Position numbers and translations under genes: made by a program. Source: Tubulanus polymorphus (taxonomy: Eukaryota; Nemertea; Palaeonemertea; Tubulaniformes; Tubulanidae). Taken from it: a DNA stretch of 64,000 nucleotides. The notes beneath the pieces are model-generated. The model saw only the letters and a list, made by a program, of their open reading frames with translations, did no database searches and had not been told where the DNA came from. Location of the stretch: positions 6,200,501 to 6,264,500 of the forward strand of contig NC_134035.1 of assembly GCF_964204645.1 (NCBI RefSeq), written 5' to 3'. Below are positions 46,785 through 57,713 of the stretch, one piece after another (the first letter of the stretch is position 1; every line of letters starts with the position of its first letter).

Positions 46785-47934
46785 ATGGGTTCATTGGATA
46801 GGAAGTGTTCTATCAAGTTTCCTCTGAATGAGGTAAACGGAAAAATTCTTCATCAAGATGTAATTAACGCTATAAAGGACAGTGCCGACGGTGACGTGAG
46901 TAAAATCGCAGCGATTCAAATAACGTCAAAATTTTCTGAAACAATCCGGATTAATCTTTCGAGGGAATAAAATCACTCCGGATGATGTAGATTTAACCTT
47001 TTTGTCTGTGAAAATAGTCGATGCTCCGTATGAGATGTCGGATCTGACCATTGTCAACTTTATTAAAAATTATGGTGATTATGTTGAAGGATCGGTAAAA
47101 AAAGGCGTGATAAGGGACACTCAAATATATACTGGGACCAGATATTTGAAATTGAAACAAGTCAATAAAGTTATTCCAAACTTCACATCAATCGATGGAT
47201 TCCGCGTAAGAGTGTACTGTGAGGGTATAGGGTGTCAACATTGCCTTGGCGATCATCGCTCAGCTGACTGTCCGTCACGATTTAAGTGTTTCAAATGTGG
47301 CGCCGCAGAGCATAAAGCTCGTGATTGTACCGTGACTCTGAGCGACACGATATCCAACGAAGCGCGTGACTATTGCGAGAAAACGTCAAGCGAACCGCTG
47401 TCCAATACTATTACAAATAATGTATTAGTAATCGGTGATTCTAACCTCCGTGACTTCGAGTTTCCGAATGGCACGATTATTTGCCAGCCTGGTGCTAGCG
47501 GTGAAAAGATTTCATCGCTTCTGAATAAAGCTGACAATCAGATTCTAGATCGATCGTCGATTACTGACGTTATTCTCCATTTAGGTACAAACGATATAAG
47601 TAACAACAAAAATGACAGTGACACTGTAGTGGTGAATCTGTCCTTAGCCATGGCCAAAACAACGGAACATTTCAATGAAGCCCAGATTCACTTCTCTAGT
47701 ATCATTCCAAGAAAAGGTAACTCCAACAACGTAAAAGAGTACAACAGCCTTGCAATAGCAGTTAACAACCATATCGGGAAACTATGCGCGGAACAGAATA
47801 TCATGTTTATTGATAATGACACTATATTGAAACTTAAACCGTCTGGTAAAGCTTTGGACCACTTTTATTCGCCGACCGATAAAAGAGTGAAACCGGCAAG
47901 CTTGCATTGCTTAAACACTTTTGTGAGGCAATAG
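46785..47934 (+). pseudogene. LINE ORF1: CCHC zinc knuckles plus SGNH-hydrolase-like domain
   Basis: The first part (46785 to about 46960) continues after a one-base frameshift into 47002-47934, reading through ITPDDVDLTFLSVKIVDAPY. The N-terminal half resembles a gag-like nucleic-acid-binding domain and ends in two CCHC-type knuckles, CQHCLGDHRSADC and CFKCGAAEHKARDC. A C-terminal domain follows with VLVIGDSNL, a GASGEKI glycine block and LHLGTNDIS, which match blocks I, II and III of SGNH esterases as known in CR1-type ORF1 proteins. In the last block, PASLHCLN, the His is present but the Asp usually three residues before it is not evident. Its role is probably RNA binding and particle assembly. 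Confidence 0.8.
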
Positions 47935-48078
47935 ATGGCGTCACTAGTGATGCTTTCTGCACACCGACCTCGGCAAAACGAAAGGAGAGATCACTATCCG
48001 GAACACCACCTTCAATAGAAAAAACCAGGAAAAAACAATACGTTGAATATTAGTCATACACCATGACTTGTTATTTGT

Positions 48079-50986
48079 ATGAAAAGCTCAGTAACTGATA
48101 TACCTTGTACAAACAACAGTTGTTTGTACTTTAATGTTGACGAGGATTCTCCTCTTGAATGGGGAAGTCTATCCATCATTTCTCATAACATCAGAAGTGT
48201 CAACAAAAATTTTGACAGTTTAACTGATTTTTTGAATTGTTGTAATGGTCAATTTTCGGTCATTGGTTTGACCGAGACTTGGACTAATTCAAATAATTCT
48301 AACTCCAATTTGTATAGAATTAACGGTTACACGAGTATCTTTAAATCCCGCGCCAATGGTCAACTTGGTGGCGGCGTAGCTCTCTTCCTAAAGGAAAATT
48401 TCAATTTCAAAGTACGGACAGACTTATCAACTAGGAATCATACTTTCGAATCTTTATTCATCGAAATTGTTCTAGATAAAAAATCCAATATTATTATTGG
48501 AGTAATATATAGACCTCCAGGAGGAAAATTACCAACTTTTCAAGATGAATTTGAAGTTTTAACGGCAGAAATTACTCGCGAGAACAAACTTTGCTACCTG
48601 GTGGGGGACTTTAATATAGATCTCATGAAATATGATACGCACAAACATACTGAAATATTTGTCGAATCTTTATTTTCTCATTCTTTTTCACCTTTGATTG
48701 ACAAGCCAATTCGAGTAACTTGTGACTCGACATCCTTAATTGACAATATTTTTTGTAACGATTTGCGACATGTTCACAAATCTGGGATTTTTATGACCGA
48801 CCTTTCGGATCATTACCCAATATTTACTATCTGCAGTGGTGATCAGCCTCTGTCTGACAGACAACCTTTTAAAACTAGAATTTTCTCGCAGCGCAATATT
48901 TCTAATTTCAACAGATTACTAATGAATATTAACTGGAGTGAAGTGTATTCATCTGATAATCCCTCAGTTGCTTACACTACTTTCATTGAAAAAGTTACTT
49001 TAGTTTTCAATCAAGTTTTCCCTCTGGTACCAGTTAATCATATTAATCCCTCATTCCATAAACCATGGATAACTCCTGGTATTATCGCAGCAATTAAAAC
49101 AAAAAACAACCTTTATAGGAAATTTATTAGAACACGTTCAGAAAAAATAAAATCAAAATACAACTCGTACAAAAATCTCATTTCAAAGCTTATTAACAAA
49201 GCCGAATCTAATTATTATTCTGAAAAATTGCTCGCTGCTGGAAATGATATGAAAGAAAAGTGGAAACTGTTGAACACAGTTTTAGGTAGAAACATTTATT
49301 CTAAAATGCCTAATTCTTTTACTTCCGATCAACGTGTTATTTCTGGTAATATAAACATCGCCAACGAGTTTAACAATTTTTTTGCAAATATTGGTGAAAG
49401 GCTTGCTACTCAAATCCCTGATACAGAGCAATCCTTTCATCAATATATGAATAAACGTGTCAATGAAAGTCTATTTCTCTTTCCGACTTCACCTCATGAA
49501 ATAAGTGATGTGGTCTCGGGTTTCCCCTTAAAGAAGAGTGCTGGTGTCGATGGTTTGAGTATTTTTGTTATAAAACAGGTGATTGACATCATTAAGTTCC
49601 CTTTATCCCATATCTTTAACCGCAGTCTTCAGACTGGAATAGTTCCCAATGAACTCAAAATTGCGGAAGTTTGTCCTTTGTTTAAATCCGGAGCCCCTAA
49701 TTCTTTAAATAATTATCGACCCATATCTTTGCTTCCTAGCTTCTCAAAAATTCTGGAAAAACTAGTTTACAACAGATTGGTTTCCTTTTGTAACAAACAG
49801 GATATTGTAATCCCCGACCAGTTTGGCTTTCGTTCAAAACATTCAACAGATTTGGCATTAACCAAGGTTGTTGATAATCTTTCTGAAGCCTTGGAAAATA
49901 AGAATATTACTATTGGATTATTCTTGGACCTGTCTAAGGCATTCGACACCGTTAACCATGACATTTTGCTAATGAAGCTTGATTATTACGGAATCCGAGG
50001 TGTTCCTCATGATTGGTTTAAAAGCTACCTGACTGACAGGAGTCAAGTTTTAAGTTTCAACAATACCTTATCGTCTCCATTAAATGTGTCAATTGGTGTA
50101 CCCCAGGGTTCTATTCTAGGCCCTTTGCTCTTTTTATTATACGTTAACGATTGCGTTAATGCGTCCAAATTACTCCATTTCATCCTCTTTGCCGATGACA
50201 CGAATTGTTTTTATAGTAACTCTTATATCAAAGAATTGGTTTCCATAGTTAATTCTGAACTGGCGAAACTTGGCATCTGGTATCAAGTAAACAAACTTTC
50301 AATAAATATTGCGAAATGCCACTTTATGATTTCTGGTCGTGTAGATCACTTTAATTCTTCCATTTGGTTAAATGGAGAATAAATCAAACGTGTACATAGT
50401 ACGAATTTTCTTGGTCTTTTTATAGATGACAAATTAAATTGGGATGTCCATATCAAATATGTCTGCAGTAAAGTGTCACGCTCCATTGGAATTTTAACCA
50501 GATTAAAAAAGCATTTCCCATCAAATATCCTTATTACCCTTTATTATAGTTTTGTTTATCCTCATTTACAATATTGTAATTTAATCTGGGGAAGTAATTA
50601 TGCAAACAAGCTTAATCCACTAATTTTACTACAAAAAAGCAGTAAGAATAGTTAATAAGTCTCATTTCCTAGAACACACTGACCCTATCTTCAAGAAATT
50701 GAATATCCTAAAATTTAGACATATTACAAAATTTCAATTATGTCTATTTATGTTCAAATTCAATAATTCAAAATTGCCAAATTCCTTTAATCGGTATTTC
50801 AAAAAGAATGTTGATATACACTCGTATTCAACCAGAAATATGAATTCTTTTCGTGTTGCCAGATTTCGGACTAACAAAACACAATTCACAGTAAAAATTT
50901 CTGGTCCTGTTGTCTGGAATTATTTGCGTGTAATTGACCGCCTGAGTGACTACGTGTGTGGGTGCATGTTGGGTGAAGGTGTATGA
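48079..50986 (+). pseudogene. LINE ORF2: APE-type endonuclease and reverse transcriptase
   Basis: The long open part is 48079-50382 (767 codons). Endonuclease blocks: SHNIRS, LTETW, VGDFNIDL and LSDHYPIF (about residues 34-255). RT blocks: LKIAEVCPLFKSGAPNSLNN, YRPISLLPSFSKILEKL, DQFGFRSKHSTDLALTKVVD, LFLDLSKAFDTVNHDILLMK, GVPQGSILGPLLFLLYVND and the catalytic FADD near residue 703. At 50380 a TAA interrupts the frame, which then stays open to an A run near 50632. There one extra base shifts it to the frame of 50699-50986 (the GPVVWNYL region). The C-terminus after that looks altered. Copy not expected to be active as it stands. Confidence 0.93.
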
Positions 50987-51158
50987 CTGCATGTGTGTAT
51001 GAGTTGAGTGAATCGGTGTATGCTAGGGGATTAGAGATGTTATAAGCCTTCATTGGCTTCATCTAATCTCCTCCACATTATATTAAAACATTTCATATTT
51101 GTATATCTCTTTATGACATGTTGTAATTTTATTGTGGAAATAAATTTATTATTATTAA

Positions 51159-51991
51159 ATTTACGTGCGCATGCTATAATTCTCATTTAAGTTTCACATA
51201 ATGCAGGATTTTGATACCACCAAACCTCCTTGTTGAAATATCGAGATTAAAAGTCGAGTTTAAAAGTGATTTCGTTCACGGAAGAAATGTTCAAAGACAA
51301 TGAAATATAAAAAATCCATAAGAACAAACAGTTTCATATTTCATCTATATCAATCATGTTGAATAAGTCGAACGTCTTCGGGTTAACATATATATGCCCC
51401 TTCTCAAGACAAGTTACAAATAATGCAAAACTACAGTACGTTGTGATATAAGTTTATAGAAAGTGGTGCTTAAAATAGCAGAAGATTACATAATAACATT
51501 TTGAATCAACAACCAGAACAGGCCGGATTAACGGAATACATTTAAAGTGAATGAGGATCCATTTCGAAACAATTGTAAGTTTAAGGACGGCTTTTCTAAT
51601 TGGAAATATGTTTAGTCATACGAGAGAATGCGCAGAGATGAAAATACGTGATCAGGTGCATTACTCGTTTAACTCCGAGCGTCAGGGCATAATCCACCGA
51701 ACTCGCCCACGACGCCTAGAACATTTTCATGATTTTTCGGAATTTTTCCAACGGCAATTTGAAAATGTATTTAGTCAATTTATTTCGCAAATGATATCTA
51801 TTCCATTCCATGATTTTGAATCTCGGAAATCACGGAGAGTTGATCATAGTTAGATAATGCTAATACAATTACTTTTATTTGGGAAAACTATTGAATATTC
51901 TATTGTATATGTTGTAGGACTGGCAATAAGCAAAGTAAAGAAAACTAATAATTCTAATTATGAATCTATTGCTGATTACCTCAGGTTAAAA
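51159..51991. other. 3' flank of SLC22 copy D
   Basis: 51613-51810 aligns with 28850-29280 beside copy B, and the last ~60 bp before the stop of D match those of B. An open frame of 100 codons (51551-51853) covers the duplicated part. I do not recognise it, and the copy near B is broken. Confidence 0.6.
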
Positions 51992-54944
51992 TTAACTAAT
52001 TTCTTCTAGTCGATTTTCATCGACAATTGTGTAAATCAAGTTGTGTTTAGGTCGGTCGATGTCACTGATGGTTTGAGGCATCGGTACACCTCTAGTTTCC
52101 GGTAAGGGTAACATCAGTAAAGCGGTAACCAGTCCAATACACCCGAGAATCACGCCTGGCAACCAAGATATAGATAGAGCCTGAAACAATTCGATCGTAA
52201 TGTCAAAATCTTAGACAAGTTACAGGATTGAGAATGTACGAGATAGAAACCTACCAAGTAAGCGGCGAATGGTGCTGTCATCGACCCTACTCGGGCAAAC
52301 GCTGAAGCAATACCTACAGCACGGTTTCTGTAAAATAGATAGTACAGTGATTAGGCCCTTTTTAATAACTTAGAGTACGGATCCGCCTCCCCGAATTCTG
52401 CAGAGAAAATAAAATATCATCAAATAAAAAAATTGAAAAATCAAATTGTTTTCATCACAATTTTTCAATAGAAAATGATTTTAAATCTTGTATCTTGTAA
52501 AAGTTATGTTCATCTTAATTTTCGATATCATTTGCAAAAAAATCACCCATAATTTGAATAATATTCATCACCATTTTCACTCCGTTTTTATTTTTCTCTG
52601 CAGTCCTTCCGAGGTTTTATGTGAAAAAAAAAACATTCGAATAATAAAATATTTTCTATTTTCATTTTTCCTGTTCCCTTCCATCTTAAAACGCCTATTA
52701 TCAAAAATCTTTTTTTCAATAATTATTTTTTCCCATCACCCTCCCACTGTTTTCTTGAAAAATCCGTACTCCACGTTATAAAAAATAGGCCAAGGGAATG
52801 ATTTTCTTGTTTAGCGGAAGAATCTCACCTGAAGTTAGTCGGGTAAAGTTCACTGGTATGGATGTAAATGATACTAAATGCTGCAGTGCAGCAGAATTTT
52901 CCTGCAGTATTAAACGTCATAATTAACGGTACCAAATTCGTCTTTCCTAGAAATACAAGTTGGTCCCTACATTACACAAGATTTAAAGACATTTTGTGTC
53001 TGTAGAAACTTCCCAGTATGTGATAAACATACCGACGTTTTTTGGACAGAACGTCACAGCTATTAGAACTAGACCGGTTATAACATAAAGTAACATCAAC
53101 GATACTCGTCTTCCAATACTGAAAAATGCAAATGCATGTACACTTAAATCCAATTTTCGATTCGCAACTTTTTAAAGATTTCAACTTACTACAGAAGTAC
53201 GAAATGCACCGCTATGTAACTTGGTATTTCAATAGCAGCGCTCAGAAAATAATTAGCAAATCGACCTCCAGCCATTACTGACGTACTTAATGTCAAACCG
53301 TAGTAAGTTAGACTTGTAAAACACCTAGAAGAAAGGGAAATTCATGAAAATATGAAAAGTGGAAGTTCCATCCACATTATTCATTGTATGAATGTATTAG
53401 TGTGTACCAGATAATAGCTTCTAGCATCGTGTATAGACGCAGTTTTGGATGTTTGAGTATCTGTAAAATTCCAATCGTCTCGTTATCCGAGTCTTCACTT
53501 CCCTTAGAACAGCCGACCATATTTCTAAACACTAATTTAACCCTGTCCGAATTCTTATCTGAATAAAACATACTTTGGTAACTTTAAAATTCATTTTCAT
53601 GACTGTCGGGTATTTTTAACAATTCACCTTGTTTTTCTGTGGTTTTTCTAATGGCAGAAATGGTGGCTGGTGAAAGCGAGCGTTTGTTAAATTTTGCTGC
53701 TTTTCTTAAAATTCTGATCGCTTCTTCGGGTCTGGAATTAGCGACGAGCCACGCTACAGATTCATCGTAAAACCTAATTACAAAATATGTGTAATATGAT
53801 GAAGTTTTGAATGTACATGTTGTCATTTAGAAAAATCTATTTACTTTATTCCTAAAATTGCGATACAAGGAATGATACCCCCAATGAGTTGCATATATTT
53901 CCAGTGAGTGAACAAATAGCCGCAAATTCCAATAACAATCATTCCTGTTGACCATGTGAGCATGTGAAATGTGTTAGCGAATGAACGCTGATCGGTGGGG
54001 AACCATTCACAAACCAAAACATAGGAGACTATGGAGGCACCCTAAAAGAAACAACCAAAGCAAGTAAGCAGAACATCTTCCTCGCAAATGATCACCGATT
54101 TTTATATCTATTCTTTGGACTTTTCTGTAATTTCTTCCTTGTCCATATTGTATAAATTTTGTTTTGGGCATAAATTCATCGTCGATCACAGAAATCATTC
54201 ACCATATTGAAAACTCCGCTAAAGAATTTCATTGTGAAGAAAAATGTTTGGTTGACAAAAATGACTGGAAGAAACATCGAAACGGCGAACAATACAGAAC
54301 AGGCTATAAACGGGATCTTCCTTCCAAAATAATCAGACCAAGGTGGCACCACTATGCTTCCGGCAACTACACCTCCGAAATATATCGACATCGCTAGAGC
54401 ATTCATGTGACTGGATTCACAAACCCACGAAAACTGAAAATAGTTAAAAATCATTTTATCATTTTTCTTTTGATTGGATCATTAAGATTTCTGCTGAGTG
54501 ACCTGACTGACCTGTTCGGTAAGAGTATAGTAACCCTGTGACTGGTAATAGTAACCGTTTTGACAGACGACTGTGGTATTATCTGTAATTGACTTGAATT
54601 GTCGACACTGATCGAGTTTAATTTCTCCATCCTCACTAGTTGTATATGGTATCGACTGGTTCACTGTTTGGTTTACAGTAGCAAGTTTACAATGATGTTC
54701 CGGAATCCATGCTGAATTTTTACAATATAACATTATCGTTATTAACCGCCTACGAACCAGATGATTCCTGACTTTTAGGGCTTACTTTTCGGACGATACG
54801 CCACATAAGACATTATTTACCTTGAAATATCATACCGAATGCACACGCAGCCGTTGATGAAGTCGCTATTTCGATAATGAACAACTGAAATATCTGATAT
54901 TTTCCGTATCTCCCTAAATCCGTCAAAGAGGTTTCAACTTCCAT
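51992..54944 (-). CDS. SLC22-family organic ion transporter, tandem copy D (11 exons)
   Basis: Intact member, predicted 549 aa, the most diverged of the four. Exons in transcript order: 54821-54944, 54512-54711, 54203-54433, 53845-54041, 53628-53773, 53408-53558, 53190-53324, 53033-53118, 52829-52946, 52255-52327, 51992-52180. The start is MEVETSLTDLGRYGKYQIFQ. Exon 6 is two codons shorter than in the others. Across the exon 4/5 junction it reads GIKFYDESVAW, where the others have GIWFYDESVAW, a Trp to Lys change at the cytosolic edge of a TM segment. Exon 4 also differs (MLTWSTGMIVIGICGYLF). The signatures PPWSDYFGRKIPF and PETRGVPMPQTI are kept. Intron 9 holds about 0.5 kb of AT-rich sequence. 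Confidence 0.91.
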
Positions 54945-55379
54945 CGAGTTGCAAACGACCTGTATCATCAACCAAAACTATTTCGAACCGATATTATCGA
55001 AGCAGTGTTATACTATAATGTCGTAAAATACGAAAGACAACTTGTTGTAAAATACGAAAATGTAATGTAAAAACCTTTCGAATTCTAGTTTTCTCCATAC
55101 ATTCAAGATTTGACCGCCAGCGTTTTATTATTACTGAGAAGTTACTGTAATTTTCTGTGTCGATTTTCAATGGTTTAATGATCGAGTTTATATTGTAAGC
55201 AGGACAGAAATCTTTTACTTGTAACATGATTACATTTCTTAACTTTGTTTTTCATTTTGAAATTGGAAATCCGTTGCAAGGACATAACGGTTTGGTATTC
55301 GGTCGGATTCTCATTATTTAAAAAAATCTTAATCCAAGTATTTATTTGCAGATGCAGACCATGCAGACCTAGCTGAGAG
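54945..55379. other. upstream region of SLC22 copy D
   Basis: Aligns in parts with 44780-45200 upstream of copy C. The gcagacctagctgagagg landmark is at 55360-55380, with a small internal duplication of atgcagacc. It should hold the promoter of D. Confidence 0.5.
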
Positions 55380-55810
55380 GAAGAATAATTCGTGTAATTG
55401 TTACCTTGGAATAGCAAACCCAACGAAGGAAGCGGTGAAGCAAAACTCACAACTTCGATATCGAAAATCCGAAATATTTGATGTTCGTCGTACCGTCCAA
55501 AATCCTCTAAGATCTGCTCTCCAAAACGTTTCTTTTTCCAGAGGACTCAATGAGTGATCTCTGCGAGCATTCCAGGCTTCGTGGTAAACCTTACAGGATC
55601 CCGATACGAGAAAATTTAACGTGGTCGCAGAGGTTTTTGACACGTGTTTTTTGTGGTAATCCAATGTACAAAATGTAAATAATTGTATCGGGTGTCAAAT
55701 GGTGATCAAATCACCATTAAAGCGCCCTTATGGTGATCAAATCACTGCTACGTCGCCCTAATGATAATTTGATACCTGATACAATAATTTGCCCCAGCTG
55801 ACTCAAATAC
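55380..55810 (-). pseudogene. duplicated promoter/first-exon block, exon 1 without an ATG (upstream of D)
   Basis: The minus-strand exon (about 55404-55525) encodes EQILEDFGRYDEHQIFRIFD, then IEVVSFASPLPSLGLLFQ, and ends at a GGTAAC donor in the same phase as normal exon 1. No in-frame ATG precedes it: the position of the ATG in the related block at 46.3 kb reads TTT, and a TGA lies upstream. The upstream part (gcgccct...ccccagctgac) matches the blocks near B and C. Confidence 0.8.
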
Positions 55811-55900
55811 GTTTACAACGTTTCATAATGGTTGTCTTCGAAACCGACATTTTTGTAAGATATGTTTTAGATACAGTGAACCCCCGATTATAAGTAATTA

Positions 55901-57425
55901 CAGTCAAATCTCGTTATACCGCCTTCTGTAATACCGCCAGCCCCGGCTCTCGCCGTATTTTCGCCAATGCACAGATCAGATGTATTTAATCTAATGTATT
56001 TTTGTCCCGTCATACCGACTTCCGCTAACCGCCAACCGCCAACACTAATCTGCGTACAAATATATTGTTAAGCATTACTTTTTGTCGCGTTATACCGCCA
56101 GCGAAATAATTTAGCGATCAATTCTATATGTAGGCTTATAATACACTGCAGATATAGCGCAACGATCTATTGTCTCCAAAACGACCAATACTGCGCGGTA
56201 ACTTTAGATCGTGTATCTAATCGCTTGTCTCAGCATGGCTGAAAAACGACCCCGGCTGTCTTTATCTGTGAAAGAAAAGCGTGAAATCTGTGAATTTTCA
56301 AAGAAGTGGCCGACAAAATCGCAGCAAGCTGTTGCAGATCACTTTGCTACATTATGGAAAAAGCCGATCAAACGACGAACTATTGGCGATATTCTAGCAC
56401 AGGCTGAAAAAATGGTTAAATTCTGAATTAAACACTGAGGCAGCTCTGTCTTCTAAGAGATTACGGTCAGCTAAACATGAAAATATGGAGAAAGCCCTTT
56501 ATTTGTGGTTTAGCTCTACAAGAGCCAAGAACATTCCTGTCACCCAAGACATTATCAGAGCAAAGGCGATTTATTTTGGTGGGGAGTTAGAAATTGGCGA
56601 GTTTAGTTACTCCAGTGGATGGCTGAACAGATTTAAGCATCGTTACGGAATATCCAGTCACAAAATCAGTGGAGAAAGTGCTGGAGTTGATCAGGAAGTT
56701 GTGAAATCCGGAATAGAAAAGGCCAAAGAGGTTATCAAGAACTTTACTCCGAGGGACGTGTTCAATATGGACGAGACTGGTTTATATTATGCCCTCTTGC
56801 CTGATCGATCCTTAACTACCTCAGGATGATGAGATTTTAGATTTAGTGAGAAGTGACATGAATGATGACAATGGCGATGATGAAGAAGAGGATACCCCTG
56901 AACCGGAGAAACCACCGACATCGTCAGTAGCTCGTTATGCAATCCGTTCGTTACTTGGAATCGAACAAGTACGCAACCGAAGAAGACATCCGTGCTATCA
57001 ATCAAATTGGATCTCGTCTGGACACTCTGACAGGCTTATCTATGAAGCAGTCGCAGATAACTGACTTTTTCACAGAGAGTAAATAAACAATACAAGGACC
57101 TTACGCAAACATTGCACTCGGTAATTAAAAATCGGTGATGGATTTTAATAAACAAACACGTGCACGCTGCATTCTTTCAGTGCCGTTTGCCTCCAGCGGA
57201 TTAATTAGTAATATTGCCTACTGTTCGTAATATTTTGTGTTTGAAGAGTCAATAAAAACAAGTAATTTGTTGGTCTTTATTGTTTTTCTTTATTTATTTT
57301 GACATATTGCTTAAAATTTGATGGAAAAATGGGAAGTTTTAGTGAACTCTCGCTATACCGCCTAACCCGTCATAACGCCTAAATTTCCGTGATCCCGATG
57401 TTGGCGGTATAACGGGATTTGACTG
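55901..57425 (+). mobile_element. internally deleted pogo/Tigger DNA transposon
   Basis: The ends cagtcaaatctcgttatacc and its inverted copy (ggtataacgggatttgactg) are flanked by TA on both sides, as expected for pogo/Tigger target duplication. A second, subterminal ctcgctataccgcc is at 57350-57363, and several taccgcc motifs lie near the left end. Inside are a CENP-B-type DNA-binding region and a C-terminal transposase tail, but the catalytic core is deleted. Confidence 0.93.
56235..57086 (+). pseudogene. Tigger transposase remnant (CENP-B/HTH domains, DDE core missing)
   Basis: From the ATG at 56235, MAEKRPRLSLSVKEKREICE gives the first HTH. A stop and frame change near 56422 precede 56485-56829, the second (CENP-B type) HTH with YLWFSSTRAKNIPVTQ and SYSSGWLNRFKHRYGISSHK. 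The start of the DDE domain, VFNMDETGLYYALLPDRSL, supplies the first catalytic Asp. Then the sequence jumps to the acidic C-terminal region and ends YATEEDIRAINQIGSRLDTL...QITDFFTES before TAA at about 57086. The middle of the DDE domain, with the other two acidic residues, is lost. Confidence 0.88.
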
Positions 57426-57655
57426 TATACAAACACCCCAATTTCCTTTTATTATTGTGGTATACTAGCTGTTAATCATATTCCTGACTAAAATTTGGTC
57501 CAGTAAAGATTATTTACGGCGACCTACCCCATTTTCAAAAGTATACCCAAAATTTTTTCTTCTATAAAAAGAAAAAAATAATTCCCTGCCTACCTACCTA
57601 CCCATTTTGGAGATTGCCCACCCGAGAAAGAATATTTTTTTTTGGTGTGGATTTA

Positions 57656-57713
57656 ACCGCTCTAAGACGCAGTGAAGAGCGGTATAGAAATAAATGTTAT
57701 TATTATTATTATT
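57656..57713 (+). mobile_element. retroposon 3' end with hairpin and (ATT)n tail
   Basis: The hairpin of gctcta/gagcgg-type arms is directly followed by tagaaataaatgttattatt repeats. This layout is common at CR1/L2 and SINE 3' ends. The body upstream is not identified. Confidence 0.5.

Larger units (their letters stand above)
46690..51158 (+). mobile_element. near full-length CR1-like LINE
   Basis: 5' UTR (includes a gatggcgg motif), ORF1 (46785-47934, one frameshift), ORF2 (48079-50986, one stop and one frameshift), a 3' UTR and an (ATT)n tail at about 51143-51158. It lies between SLC22 copies C and D. The left boundary is approximate: up to about 46640 the sequence is still the paralogous SLC22 upstream block. 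The few disabling changes suggest a fairly recent insertion. Confidence 0.92.

Noticed and set aside
51360-51420. gtcgaacgtcttcgggttaa... as a third Penelope-like end
   Set aside because: It resembles the type only loosely and lacks the CTGANGA and GAAAC core strands found at 19.1 and 36.2 kb.
55404-55525. Working alternative first exon of SLC22 copy D
   Set aside because: Splice phase and protein match fit, but no in-frame ATG is available after the upstream TGA. Listed as a relic.
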